Source of the DNA: Gemmatimonadota bacterium | GTDB lineage: Bacteria > GCA-2686955 | Direction of reading: 5' to 3' | Length of the DNA: 7,014 nucleotides | NCBI GenBank assembly: GCA_026991065.1 | Contig: JALXCG010000245.1 | Location: 1-7,014, forward strand | Shown: positions 1 through 5,847 of the stretch, one piece after another | Numbering within the stretch: the first letter of the stretch is position 1 | Layout: the number at the start of each line of letters is the position of its first letter | The notes under the pieces: model-generated | Told to the model about the DNA's origin: nothing | The model's input: only the letters and a program-made list of their open reading frames with translations | Database searches by the model: none | Program-made: the position numbers and the translations under genes

Positions 1-57
1 GTGCTGGTGGGGCGGCGTTTCGGCGATGTGGAGGTGGGCGCGGCGGATCCTGTTTGA
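1..57 (+). CDS. C-terminal tail of an unidentified upstream gene (partial)
   Basis: Frame 1 is open from the window edge to a TGA at 55-57 and reads VLVGRRFGDVEVGAADPV. Nearly every codon has the third-position bias of the recognised genes, which favours it as real coding sequence. Eighteen residues are too few to name a family. In several lineages ispE precedes prs, so an IspE C-terminus is possible, but no motif here shows that. The stop overlaps the -35-like box of the candidate prs promoter. Other frames in this stretch are open further, but their translations look like low-complexity GC-rich noise. Confidence 0.35.
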   Translation: MLVGRRFGDVEVGAADPV

Positions 58-82
58 CTTTTGTGGTGGTGGCGGTCAGACT
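54..82 (+). promoter_or_regulatory. Candidate sigma70-type promoter for the prs leader
   Basis: TTGACT (54-59) matches the -35 consensus at 5 of 6 bases. After a 17-base spacer comes CAGACT (77-82), which keeps the important A at position 2 and T at position 6 of the -10 box but is otherwise weak. Transcription would begin near 89-90 and give prs a leader of about 240 bases. The box overlaps the stop of the preceding frame, a common place for a promoter. The call rests only on consensus match and position. Confidence 0.3.
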
Positions 83-203
83 ACGCCTTTCTATTCGGCG
101 TTCGATGCGCGAGAAGCGCGTGGTCGGACGGCTCGAAAATGTGTAATGCCCGCTCTGTTGCGTGCCGGTCCCCTGGATGGCGGCAATGGAGTTGACGATT
201 CGG

Positions 204-228
204 GGGCGCCACCGAGCTGGTGGTGTCC
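204..228 (+). promoter_or_regulatory. 10-bp hairpin in the prs leader
   Basis: Bases 204-213 (GGGCGCCACC) pair with 219-228 (GGTGGTGTCC) around a GAGCT loop. This gives ten continuous pairs, two of them G-U. No T-run follows, so this is not a terminator. The CCACC arm can alternatively pair with the identical GGTGG at 286-290, inside the downstream terminator-like hairpin, which makes it a candidate switching element. Confidence 0.5.
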
Positions 229-263
229 GAGATGGTGATCCGCTGCCCGGCGGGTGCCTTTCC

Positions 264-310
264 CCCGTTCCGGCGATCCCGAGCAGGTGGTGCTCTGGAC
301 GGGCTTTTTT
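264..310 (+). terminator. Terminator-like hairpin and T-run just before prs (possible attenuator)
   Basis: An outer stem CCCGT (264-268) / ACGGG (299-303) encloses an inner stem GAGCA (281-285) / TGCTC (291-295), extended by CC (278-279) / GG (297-298) past a C-T mismatch, with a GGTGG loop. One C and six Ts (305-310) follow. The bipartite stem has an internal loop and is weaker than a textbook terminator. The T-run ends 18 bases before the prs ATG, which leaves no room for a separate promoter. Either this attenuates prs transcription or it is a fortuitous structure. Confidence 0.45.
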
Positions 311-328
311 GTTTGGGTTCGACTCGGC

Positions 329-1264
329 ATGTCAAGGCGACTACAGGTCCTCTCCGGAACGGCGAATCTACCGCTGGCGGAAGCGATTTGCGCCCATCTT
401 GGAAGCCCGCTGGGGCAGATGGAGCACAAGCGCTTCGCTGACGGAGAGGCGTTTGTGCGCATTCACGAGAACATTCGTGGAACGGATGTTTTTGTTCTGC
501 AGTCGACCAATCAGCCGGACTCCAATCTGATCGAGCTGCTGCTCATGCTGGATGCGGCGCGGCGCGCGTCGGCGGATCGGATCACGGCGGTGATCCCCTA
601 TTTCGGCTACGCGCGGCAGGACCGCAAGGATCGCCCGCGGGTGGCGTTGACCGCCAAGCTGATCGCCAATCTGATCGTTGCCGCGGGGGCGGACCGGGTG
701 CTGACGATGGATCTGCACGCGGATCAGATTCAGGGCTTTTTCGATATTCCGGTGGACCATCTTTATGCCGGGCCGATTGCGGTGAAGCATTTTCGGAAGA
801 TGGGGTTGGACAATCCGATGGTGGTCTCGCCCGACATGGGTGGGGTGAAGATGGCGCGCTGGTTCGCGCGGCGGTTGGCGAACGCGGTGGAGATGGCGGT
901 GATCGATAAGCGCCGGCCGCATCCCAATGAGATGGAAGTGATGAACATCATCGGTGATGTGAGCGGCCGCAACTGCATCATCGTCGACGACATGATCGAC
1001 ACCGGCAATACCACGGTGCGCGGCGCGGAGGCGCTGCTCGCCGCCGGGGCCACCAGCGTCCACGCTTCCTGCACCCACGCGGTGTTGAGCGGCCGGGCGG
1101 TCGAACTGATCAGCGAGTCGGCGATTCAGTCGACCCTGATCACCGACACGATACGCCATTCGATTAGCTCCACCCGGTTCAAGACGGAGTCGGTGGCGCC
1201 GTTGATCGCCGATGCGATCATGCGGATTCATCGCTCCGAGTCAATTTCCATACTGTTTCGTTGA
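329..1264 (+). CDS. prs: Ribose-phosphate pyrophosphokinase (PRPP synthase)
   Basis: This cytosolic enzyme transfers pyrophosphate from ATP to ribose 5-phosphate to make PRPP, the precursor of purines, pyrimidines, His, Trp and NAD. The 311-residue product has the normal class I length. Visible landmarks are PYFGYARQDRK (residues 90-100, catalytic flexible loop and ATP site), DLHADQIQGFF (128-138, including the catalytic-region His130), DKRRP followed by MNIIGDV, and the PRPP-binding loop VDDMIDTGNT (219-228). The ATG at 329 gives MSRRLQVLSG, a typical Prs N-terminus. A GTG at 254 is in frame, but its 25-residue extension looks unlike Prs and runs through the terminator-like hairpin. No good Shine-Dalgarno precedes 329; only GGG at 315-317 is available. 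A strong terminator follows the stop, so prs may be its own transcription unit. Confidence 0.97.
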   Translation: MSRRLQVLSGTANLPLAEAICAHLGSPLGQMEHKRFADGEAFVRIHENIRGTDVFVLQSTNQPDSNLIELLLMLDAARRASADRITAVIPYFGYARQDRKDRPRVALTAKLIANLIVAAGADRVLTMDLHADQIQGFFDIPVDHLYAGPIAVKHFRKMGLDNPMVVSPDMGGVKMARWFARRLANAVEMAVIDKRRPHPNEMEVMNIIGDVSGRNCIIVDDMIDTGNTTVRGAEALLAAGATSVHASCTHAVLSGRAVELISESAIQSTLITDTIRHSISSTRFKTESVAPLIADAIMRIHRSESISILFR

Positions 1265-1270
1265 TTAGCG

Positions 1271-1301
1271 CCGGTGGCGATGGCGCCGCCGGGGTTTTTT
1301 T
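1271..1301 (+). terminator. Intrinsic terminator after prs
   Basis: CCGGTGGCG (1271-1279) pairs with CGCCGCCGG (1284-1292) around an ATGG loop. All nine pairs are continuous, with one G-U. GG and seven Ts (1295-1301) follow, starting 6 bases after the prs stop. This is a textbook Rho-independent terminator and the strongest in the window. It implies that rplY and the genes after it depend on read-through or on a promoter in 1302-1412. Confidence 0.85.
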
Positions 1302-1412
1302 CATAAGGATCCGAGCTGCTGAGCAGTGCGTGCCGGCTCTGCCCGCGAGGCGGGAGTCACGGGGTGCGCGGTGGCGGGCGGTTGGGATCAAACCGAAGGA
1401 ATCGATAGATCC
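1302..1412 (+). promoter_or_regulatory. rplY upstream region with two small hairpins
   Basis: This 111-base gap should contain an rplY promoter if the preceding terminator is efficient, yet no convincing -35/-10 pair is visible. CATAAG at 1302-1307 is -10-like but lacks a -35 partner. Two hairpins can form: CTGC/GCAG around TGA (1316-1326), and CCCGC/GCGGG around GAG (1342-1354, extendable to 1339-1356 with a bulged G). Neither has a T-run. The rplY ribosome binding site GAAGGA lies at 1395-1400, 12 bases before the ATG, which is a long spacing. Confidence 0.35.
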
Positions 1413-2048
1413 ATGGATAAGCTGACCCTGGTCGCCGTGCCGCGACCGGAACGGAAGAAGCAAGCAGCAAAGCGAGTTCGACGCGAAGGACGCATTCCGG
1501 CGGTGGTCTACGGCGGCAACGCGCCACCGATCCCGGTTTCGGTGGACGCTCGCGCGCTGCACGCCGGCCTGCACACGGATCGCGGCGCGAACGCAATCTT
1601 TGATCTGCAGATCGAGGGCGGCGATGCCTGTGACGTGATCGCCCGTGAAGTGCACCGCGATCCACTCAGCGGAACCTATGTGCATGTGGACCTGATTCGT
1701 GTTCACGAGGGGCAGCTTCTGCTCTGCCGGGTGCCGCTGGAGTTCACCGGCACGCCGCGCGGCGTGCGGGTTGATGGCGGTGTGTTGGAGAAATACCGCA
1801 TGGAGGTCGAGCTGGAGTGCTCGCCGATCGATGCCCCCGACCTGATCAAGGTGGATATCTCCGATCTCGGGATCGGCCACGCGGTGCATGTGGCGGACCT
1901 CGACGTCGGCGGCTTGAAGCTGGTGACCGAGGGGCGTGCCCCGGTCGCCGCGGTGCATCCGCCACGGGTTCGTACCGCGGAAGAGGAGGCGGAACTTGCG
2001 GCAGCCGCCGAGGCGGAAGGTGCCGATGAGGAAAGCCCTGAGGAGTGA
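1413..2048 (+). CDS. rplY: 50S ribosomal protein bL25, long CTC/TL5 form
   Basis: This protein binds 5S rRNA in the large ribosomal subunit. The 211 residues are about twice the E. coli L25 length and match the two-domain general-stress-protein Ctc/TL5 type. An N-terminal L25 domain contains RRVREG-like basic residues followed by GRIPAVVYGG (about residues 27-36) and VHVDLIRV near its end. The C-terminal beta domain (about residues 95-185) includes PLEFTGTPRGV and GGVLEKYRMEVELEC, and a Glu/Ala-rich acidic tail ends the chain. The ATG at 1413 gives MDKLTLVAV, typical of the family; the 29 residues available upstream look non-coding. The stop overlaps the pth start, so the two are probably translationally coupled. 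Confidence 0.95.
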   Translation: MDKLTLVAVPRPERKKQAAKRVRREGRIPAVVYGGNAPPIPVSVDARALHAGLHTDRGANAIFDLQIEGGDACDVIAREVHRDPLSGTYVHVDLIRVHEGQLLLCRVPLEFTGTPRGVRVDGGVLEKYRMEVELECSPIDAPDLIKVDISDLGIGHAVHVADLDVGGLKLVTEGRAPVAAVHPPRVRTAEEEAELAAAAEAEGADEESPEE

Positions 2049-2626
2049 GTTACCCGCCTGGCGGCCCTCGACGTTGGTTGGTAGTGGGGCTGGGAAATCC
2101 CGGCGCCCGCTACGCAGAGACTCGACACAATGCGGGTTTTCAGGTGGTGGACCGGGCTGCGCGGGCGCTGGGCGCTACGTGGCAATCCGGTTCCGGACCC
2201 TGGATGGAGGCCCGCGCGCGCCGCGACGGCGTGGTTCATTTTCTGCAGAAGCCTTTGACCTTCATGAACATGAGTGGTGAAGCCGTGGACCTGTTCCGGG
2301 TCCAGTTGGGGCTTGCACCGGAGCAGTTGTTGATTGTCTGCGATGACCTGGACCTGCCTTTGGGAACCATTCGGATTCGCCGGGGCGGCGGGCATGGTGG
2401 ACAGAAGGGACTGCGCTCAGTTCTGGAGTTCCTGGGCACGCAGCAGGTTGCGCGAATGAGATTGGGCATTGGCCCCAAGACGGGGGATGCCGTGGATTTT
2501 GTGCTTGCGCCTTTTACTGATGAAGAGCAGGCGGCCGCGGCAGAGACGTTTTCCCGGGCGGCCGACGCTCTCATCGAGCTGATGGGCGCAAGCCTGGATC
2601 AGGTAATGAACCGCTATAACCAGTAG
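2045..2626 (+). CDS. pth: Peptidyl-tRNA hydrolase
   Basis: Pth cleaves the ester bond of peptidyl-tRNAs that drop off ribosomes, freeing tRNA for reuse. The 193-residue product has the family length. It shows GLGNPG with Asn18, TRHNAGF with catalytic His28, [10 protein letters not shown] with Asn75 and CDDLDLP with Asp100, which correspond to E. coli Asn10, His20, Asn68 and Asp93. In the GGGHGG segment the usual HNGL is replaced by QKGL (Gln120-Lys121), so the Asn equivalent to E. coli Asn114 is missing. The start is a GTG at 2045-2047 overlapping the rplY TGA (2046-2048). Purine-rich GAGGAAAG at 2028-2035, inside rplY, can act as the ribosome binding site. The rest of the active site is intact, so a working enzyme is likely. 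Confidence 0.95.
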   Translation: MSYPPGGPRRWLVVGLGNPGARYAETRHNAGFQVVDRAARALGATWQSGSGPWMEARARRDGVVHFLQKPLTFMNMSGEAVDLFRVQLGLAPEQLLIVCDDLDLPLGTIRIRRGGGHGGQKGLRSVLEFLGTQQVARMRLGIGPKTGDAVDFVLAPFTDEEQAAAAETFSRAADALIELMGASLDQVMNRYNQ

Positions 2627-2754
2627 ATTCTGGCGCTCAGAACCGCAGTTGTGACCCGCTGGGAGCGGGTGGACCGGTGCTGGCGCAATTCTCGCCGCAG
2701 GGCGAAGAAAGAGCTTGCGGGCAGATGCTCGCGCAGCGACTGAGGAGTCCTCGA
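2627..2754 (+). promoter_or_regulatory. Hairpin-rich gap upstream of hppA
   Basis: Three hairpins stand in a row. ACCCGCT/AGCGGGT (2654-2670) has 7 perfect pairs and a GGG loop. TTCTCGCC/GGCGA(A)GAA (2689-2709) has 8 pairs and one bulged A. GCGGGC/GCTCGC (2717-2732) has 6 pairs including one G-U, and an AGAT loop. None has a T-run. The hppA ribosome binding site GAGGAG lies at 2742-2747, 7 bases before the ATG. No clear promoter is visible. The region could be a structured mRNA leader, a processing site or chance structure in GC-rich DNA. Confidence 0.4.
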
Positions 2755-4785
2755 ATGAACTCGTTGTTATACTTGGTGCCGCTGGCCGGTGCTTTGGCAC
2801 TGCTTTATGCGTTTATGCGATCAGCTGCGATTACCAAGGCCGATCCCGGAAATGAGAAGATGCGAGAGATCGGAGGGCACATCAAAGAGGGAGCGATGGC
2901 CTTCCTTTTCCGGGAGTACAGGGTGCTGGCGATCTTCGTGATCGTGGTGATGGTGCTGATGGTCCTGGCTTATGCCGGGAGCACCGAGAGCCACTCGTTG
3001 GTGGGACTCTCCTTTGTCACGGGCGCGATCTGTTCGGCTCTGGCCGGTTATTTCGGCATGCGGGTGGCGACTACCGCGAATGTACGCACCGCGAATGCAG
3101 CTCGCAAGGGGCTGCCCGGAGCGCTCGAGATCGCCTTTGGCGGTGGTGCCGTGATGGGAATGAGCGTGGTGGGGCTGGCGGTGGTCGGCCTGTCGCTGCT
3201 CTTCATCATCTACACGCGCTTCTTTGACGCGGTCGGCATCGGTGCCGAGATGGACCGGGCCCTGGCGGTACTTTCCGGCTTCAGCCTTGGCGCTTCCTCG
3301 ATCGCGCTCTTTGCGCGTGTCGGTGGTGGCATCTATACCAAGGCGGCGGATGTCGGCGCGGACCTGGTGGGCAAGGTGGAAGCGGGGATTCCGGAAGATG
3401 ATCCACGCAATCCGGCGGTGATTGCAGACAATGTGGGCGACAACGTGGGTGATGTCGCCGGCATGGGCGCCGATCTTTTCGAGTCCTTTGTTGGGGCGAT
3501 TGTCGGGGCGATGGTCCTGGGCGCTTTGCAGAGCGTGGCGCATGTCGTCCTGCCGCTCTACATCGCCGCGGCCGGAATTGTGGTTTCGATCATCGGTACC
3601 TTCTTCGTCCGCACGAAGGAGGGTGGGAACCCGCAGGCGGCGCTCAACATCGGCACTTTCGGGGCGGCCGGAATCATGGTCGTGGTCACCCTCTTCCTCT
3701 GTCGGACGCTGCCTTCCGAGCAGAGTCTCGGGGTCTTTCTGGCGACCACCATCGGTCTGTTGGCCGGGGTGGCAATCGGTATGATCACTGAGTACTACAC
3801 GGCGGAAGGCAAGGGTCCGGTGCGCACAATCGCCGAGAAATCGACGACGGGTGCGGCAACCAACATCATTGCCGGCCTGGGGCTGGGGATGCGCTCGGTA
3901 GCGGCTCCCGTGGTGGTCCTCGGTGTGGCGATTCTGCTCGCCTACAATTTCGGCGGTGGTCTCTACGGAATCGCCATGGCGGCGATTGGGATGCTCTCCA
4001 CGACCGGAATCCAGTTGGCGGTGGATGCTTACGGTCCGGTGGCCGACAACGCCGGCGGTATCGCGGAGATGGCGGGGCTGCCGAAAGATGTGCGCGAGCG
4101 CACCGACAAGTTGGATGCGGTGGGAAACACGACCGCGGCGATTGGTAAGGGATTCGCGATCGGTTCCGCAGCCCTCACCGCGCTGGCGCTGTTCTCGGCG
4201 TTCCAGCAGCAAGCCAATGTCGGGGCGATCGATCTGGCCCAGCCGAAGATCATGGTCGGGGTCATGCTCGGTGCCATGGTCCCGTTCCTTTTTAGTTCCT
4301 TCGCCATGGAAGCGGTGGGGCGTGCGGCGAATCAGATGATCGAAGAGGTTCGCCGCCAGTTCCGCGAGATTCCCGGTTTGCTCGAAGGCAAGGCGAAGGC
4401 GGACTACAAGACTTGCGTGGATATTTCCACGGCAGCGGCTATTAAGGAGATGGTGGTTCCGGGGTTGCTCGCGGTCATCATTCCGGTAGCGGTTGGTTTC
4501 TACGATCCGCGCATGCTCGCCGGCGTGCTCGCGGGCGTAACGGCGACTGGCGTGCTCATGGCGCTCTTTATGGCGAATGCCGGTGGGGCCTGGGACAACG
4601 CCAAGAAACACATTGAAGGCGGCCATTTCGGCGGCAAGGGATCGGATACGCACAAGGCCGCGGTTGTCGGCGATACGGTGGGTGATCCCTTCAAAGACAC
4701 GGCCGGCCCAGCCCTCAACATTCTGATCAAACTGATGAGCGTTGTTTCGCTCGTGATCGCACCCCTGATCGCACTTGGTGCGTGA
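2755..4785 (+). CDS. hppA: K+-dependent membrane pyrophosphatase, probably Na+-pumping
   Basis: This integral membrane pump hydrolyses pyrophosphate and drives Na+ or H+ out of the cytoplasm. The 676-residue product has the family length and about 16 hydrophobic helices. Signatures include [20 protein letters not shown] (190-209), the Mg-pyrophosphate-binding DNVGDNVGD (225-233), DLFES (240-244) and [14 protein letters not shown] (639-652) followed by Lys659. [10 protein letters not shown] (457-466) has Ala461 and Gly464, where K+-independent enzymes have Lys and Thr, so K+ dependence is expected. Asp240 and Glu243 match the gate pair of Thermotoga Na+-pumping enzymes, so Na+ transport is likely, but H+ or mixed transport is not excluded. 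The ATG at 2755 has GAGGAG 7 bases upstream and opens the first helix; the earlier in-frame start adds a hydrophilic stretch atypical of the family. The 22-base gap to rpsF suggests co-transcription. Confidence 0.97.
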   Translation: MNSLLYLVPLAGALALLYAFMRSAAITKADPGNEKMREIGGHIKEGAMAFLFREYRVLAIFVIVVMVLMVLAYAGSTESHSLVGLSFVTGAICSALAGYFGMRVATTANVRTANAARKGLPGALEIAFGGGAVMGMSVVGLAVVGLSLLFIIYTRFFDAVGIGAEMDRALAVLSGFSLGASSIALFARVGGGIYTKAADVGADLVGKVEAGIPEDDPRNPAVIADNVGDNVGDVAGMGADLFESFVGAIVGAMVLGALQSVAHVVLPLYIAAAGIVVSIIGTFFVRTKEGGNPQAALNIGTFGAAGIMVVVTLFLCRTLPSEQSLGVFLATTIGLLAGVAIGMITEYYTAEGKGPVRTIAEKSTTGAATNIIAGLGLGMRSVAAPVVVLGVAILLAYNFGGGLYGIAMAAIGMLSTTGIQLAVDAYGPVADNAGGIAEMAGLPKDVRERTDKLDAVGNTTAAIGKGFAIGSAALTALALFSAFQQQANVGAIDLAQPKIMVGVMLGAMVPFLFSSFAMEAVGRAANQMIEEVRRQFREIPGLLEGKAKADYKTCVDISTAAAIKEMVVPGLLAVIIPVAVGFYDPRMLAGVLAGVTATGVLMALFMANAGGAWDNAKKHIEGGHFGGKGSDTHKAAVVGDTVGDPFKDTAGPALNILIKLMSVVSLVIAPLIALGA

Positions 4786-4790
4786 TACAG

Positions 4791-4798
4791 GGAAGGAG
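4791..4798 (+). promoter_or_regulatory. Ribosome binding site that places the rpsF start at a TTG
   Basis: GGAAGGAG is a strong Shine-Dalgarno. It lies 9 bases before TTG 4808 and 12 before TTG 4811. The first in-frame ATG (4829) falls inside the conserved first beta strand of bS6, so a TTG start is required. TTG 4775 precedes this site and overlaps hppA, and is unlikely. Confidence 0.7.
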
Positions 4799-4807
4799 AA
4801 GAGCGCG

Positions 4808-5341
4808 TTGTTGACCAATAAGTATGAAATGGTCGTGATTATCGATGCCGGTCTGGAAGACACGGCGATTGAGCAGGAGATCGACTGGTTGCTGGAGTAT
4901 ATGACTCAGCACGAGGCCGAGATTGAGACTGTGGATCGCTGGGGCCGGCGCCGACTTGCCTACAACATCAAGAAGAAGAGCGAAGGCTTCTACGCAGTGG
5001 TGCGTTTTACCGCCAAGCGAACGATGATCGCGGATATGGAGAGCGAGATTCGTCTGCGCGAAGCTTTTCTGCGGGATCTGGTGGTGTTGCGGACTCCGGC
5101 CGCCGACAAGGCCTACGAAGAGGCCGCAATCGAAGCCGAGCGTCGTGCCGAGCAGGCAAGGTTGCGCCAGGAGGAGGCCGCTGAATCTGCTGCCGAAGAG
5201 GAGAGTGGTGCCGCGGCACCCGGCACGGAGGCGCCGCCGAGCGACACTCCGGCCGAGGTGGCTGAACCGGTTGCCGCAAAGACAGAGGCCGATCCTGAAT
5301 CGGCGGCGGATGAGGATTCCGTGGCGACAACGACTGAATAG
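4808..5341 (+). CDS. rpsF: 30S ribosomal protein bS6 with long acidic tail
   Basis: bS6 binds bS18 and the central domain of 16S rRNA on the small-subunit platform. The core, about residues 1-98, follows the family pattern: [14 protein letters not shown], then [23 protein letters not shown], ending in [15 protein letters not shown] tail of about 79 residues (99-177) follows, first a charged helix-like Glu/Arg/Ala stretch and then an Ala/Glu/Pro-rich acidic, probably disordered part. Typical bS6 is 95-135 residues, so this tail is long. The start is TTG, 4808 by spacing or 4811 as the alternative, with no usable ATG upstream of the core. The gene sits directly behind hppA and ahead of rpsR; no ssb gene lies between rpsF and rpsR, although many bacteria have one there. 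Confidence 0.94.
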   Translation: MLTNKYEMVVIIDAGLEDTAIEQEIDWLLEYMTQHEAEIETVDRWGRRRLAYNIKKKSEGFYAVVRFTAKRTMIADMESEIRLREAFLRDLVVLRTPAADKAYEEAAIEAERRAEQARLRQEEAAESAAEEESGAAAPGTEAPPSDTPAEVAEPVAAKTEADPESAADEDSVATTTE

Positions 5342-5342
5342 C

Positions 5343-5370
5343 GTGCTCCGCGACGGAGTGCAATTGTTTT
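5343..5370 (+). terminator. Weak terminator-like hairpin between rpsF and rpsR
   Basis: GTGCTCCG (5343-5350) pairs with CGGAGTGC (5354-5361) around a CGA loop: eight pairs, two of them G-U. The T-rich tail AATTGTTTT (5362-5370) follows. It starts 2 bases after the rpsF stop. The broken T-run suggests partial termination or mRNA 3'-end processing that would lower rpsR relative to rpsF, rather than a full stop. Confidence 0.4.
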
Positions 5371-5378
5371 GCTGGGCG

Positions 5379-5392
5379 GGCCCGGATGGGCC
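5379..5392 (+). promoter_or_regulatory. Small hairpin upstream of rpsR
   Basis: GGCCC (5379-5383) pairs with GGGCC (5388-5392) around a GGAT loop, followed by GGTCCGGA. It lies between the rpsF hairpin and the rpsR ribosome binding site AGAGGAG (5403-5409). An S6:S18-binding RNA element is conceivable near these genes but usually precedes rpsF, and I cannot confirm its conserved bases here. Confidence 0.25.
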
Positions 5393-5416
5393 GGTCCGGA
5401 ACAGAGGAGTAGATCC

Positions 5417-5644
5417 ATGGCAAGAGAGCCACGGCGCCGGGAGTGTTATTTCAGCGCCAATCAGATCGACTATATCGACTACAAGAATGTCAAACTGCTG
5501 AAGCGGTTCATCAGTGAACGGGGCAAGATTCTGCCGCGGCGGACCACCGGCACGAGCGCCAAGCATCACCGGGCGTTGACCCGGGCGATCAAGCGCGCGC
5601 GCTATCTGGCGCTTCTGCCCTATGTGGCGGAGATGTCGGCCTAG
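5417..5644 (+). CDS. rpsR: 30S ribosomal protein bS18
   Basis: bS18 pairs with bS6 on the small-subunit platform. The 75-residue product has the normal length. It carries CYFSANQ near the N-terminus, then [20 protein letters not shown], and the highly conserved [20 protein letters not shown] and LALLPY at the end. Only one Cys (Cys10) is present, so this is the form without a zinc-binding Cys cluster. The ATG at 5417 has AGAGGAG at 5403-5409 as ribosome binding site. It lies 75 bases behind rpsF, a conserved pairing. Confidence 0.97.
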   Translation: MAREPRRRECYFSANQIDYIDYKNVKLLKRFISERGKILPRRTTGTSAKHHRALTRAIKRARYLALLPYVAEMSA

Positions 5645-5847
5645 GCGTGTTGCTGCGGGCCGTTGGTCCGCAATGACCGGAGCCATTGCAGCGGTAGGGC
5701 GCCACGGCGCCATGGGCTGAATGGCCCGCGCTTGCTGGATCGGTACCCAGCCGAGTGCATGACTGACTCGTGCCGAGTGGCTGGGTAGCTGAAAGCTGGG
5801 AGATCGATGCGGTTGCTGGCACAATCCCGAGGCGACAGGTGGCGGGC
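5645..5847 (+). promoter_or_regulatory. Structured gap between rpsR and the DUF2232-like gene
   Basis: No convincing coding sequence is seen in any frame, including no hydrophobic stretch that could be a lost N-terminus of the next gene. Several hairpins can form. TGCGGGCC/GGTCCGCA (5654-5672) has a GTT loop and competes with GCAATG/CATTGC (5670-5689). GGCGC/GCGCC (5698-5711) has a CACG loop. GGGC/GCCC (5714-5727) follows, then the long hairpin at 5744-5787 and AGCT/AGCT (5787-5797). None has a T-run, so simple termination is unlikely. The region may be a structured leader, a small RNA or a dispersed palindromic repeat. Confidence 0.4.
5744..5787 (+). repeat. Long two-part inverted repeat
   Basis: TACCCAGCC (5744-5752) pairs perfectly with GGCTGGGTA (5779-5787). 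An internal loop (GAGT / CGAGT) leads to a second stem, GCATGA (5757-5762) / TCGTGC (5768-5773), with one G-U pair and a CTGAC loop. GCCGAGTG also occurs twice as a direct repeat (5750-5757 and 5772-5779). At 15 pairs this is the longest inverted repeat I see in the window, and no T-run follows. It could be a REP-like palindrome, an RNA protein-binding site or an operator. Confidence 0.5.

Larger units (their letters stand above)
83..328 (+). promoter_or_regulatory. Non-coding prs leader with repeated motif and hairpins
   Basis: No frame in this stretch resembles a known protein; I looked specifically for SpoVG, which often sits here in related gene orders, and did not find it. The segment holds a small GCGC/GCGC hairpin (107-119), three copies of a CCGAGC-N-GGTGGTG-like motif (212-228, 227-241 degenerate, 279-295), a 10-bp hairpin (204-228) and a terminator-like structure (264-310). 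No tRNA is present: GGGTTCGACTC at 315-325 resembles a T-loop, but its flanks do not pair. The layout resembles a regulated 5' leader, but I cannot assign it to a known riboswitch or T-box class. Confidence 0.4.

Noticed and set aside
204-310. T-box or guanidine/PRPP (ykkC-type) riboswitch
   Set aside because: The T-box GGTGGNACCGCG-like element is absent, and only short fragments resemble ykkC conserved bases, so no class can be assigned.
254-328. 25-residue N-terminal extension of prs from a GTG
   Set aside because: The sequence is unlike any Prs N-terminus, has no ribosome binding site and spans the terminator-like hairpin.
311-330. GGGTTCGACTC resembling a tRNA T-loop
   Set aside because: Flanking bases do not form a T-stem, no acceptor or anticodon stems can be placed, and the prs start follows directly.
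162-530. 122-residue plus-strand frame entering prs, and possible SpoVG gene in this interval
   Set aside because: The part overlapping prs is out of frame with it, the upstream part has none of the SpoVG pattern, and codon bias is poor.
1302-1330. CCGAGCTG before rplY as a fourth copy of the prs-leader motif
   Set aside because: Only eight bases match and the GGTGGTG half is absent, which is within chance in GC-rich DNA.
2821-4863. 680-residue open frame on the minus strand across hppA
   Set aside because: It is antisense to an unmistakable pyrophosphatase, is rich in His/Arg/Asp as expected from the complement of GC-rich codons, and has no recognisable motif.
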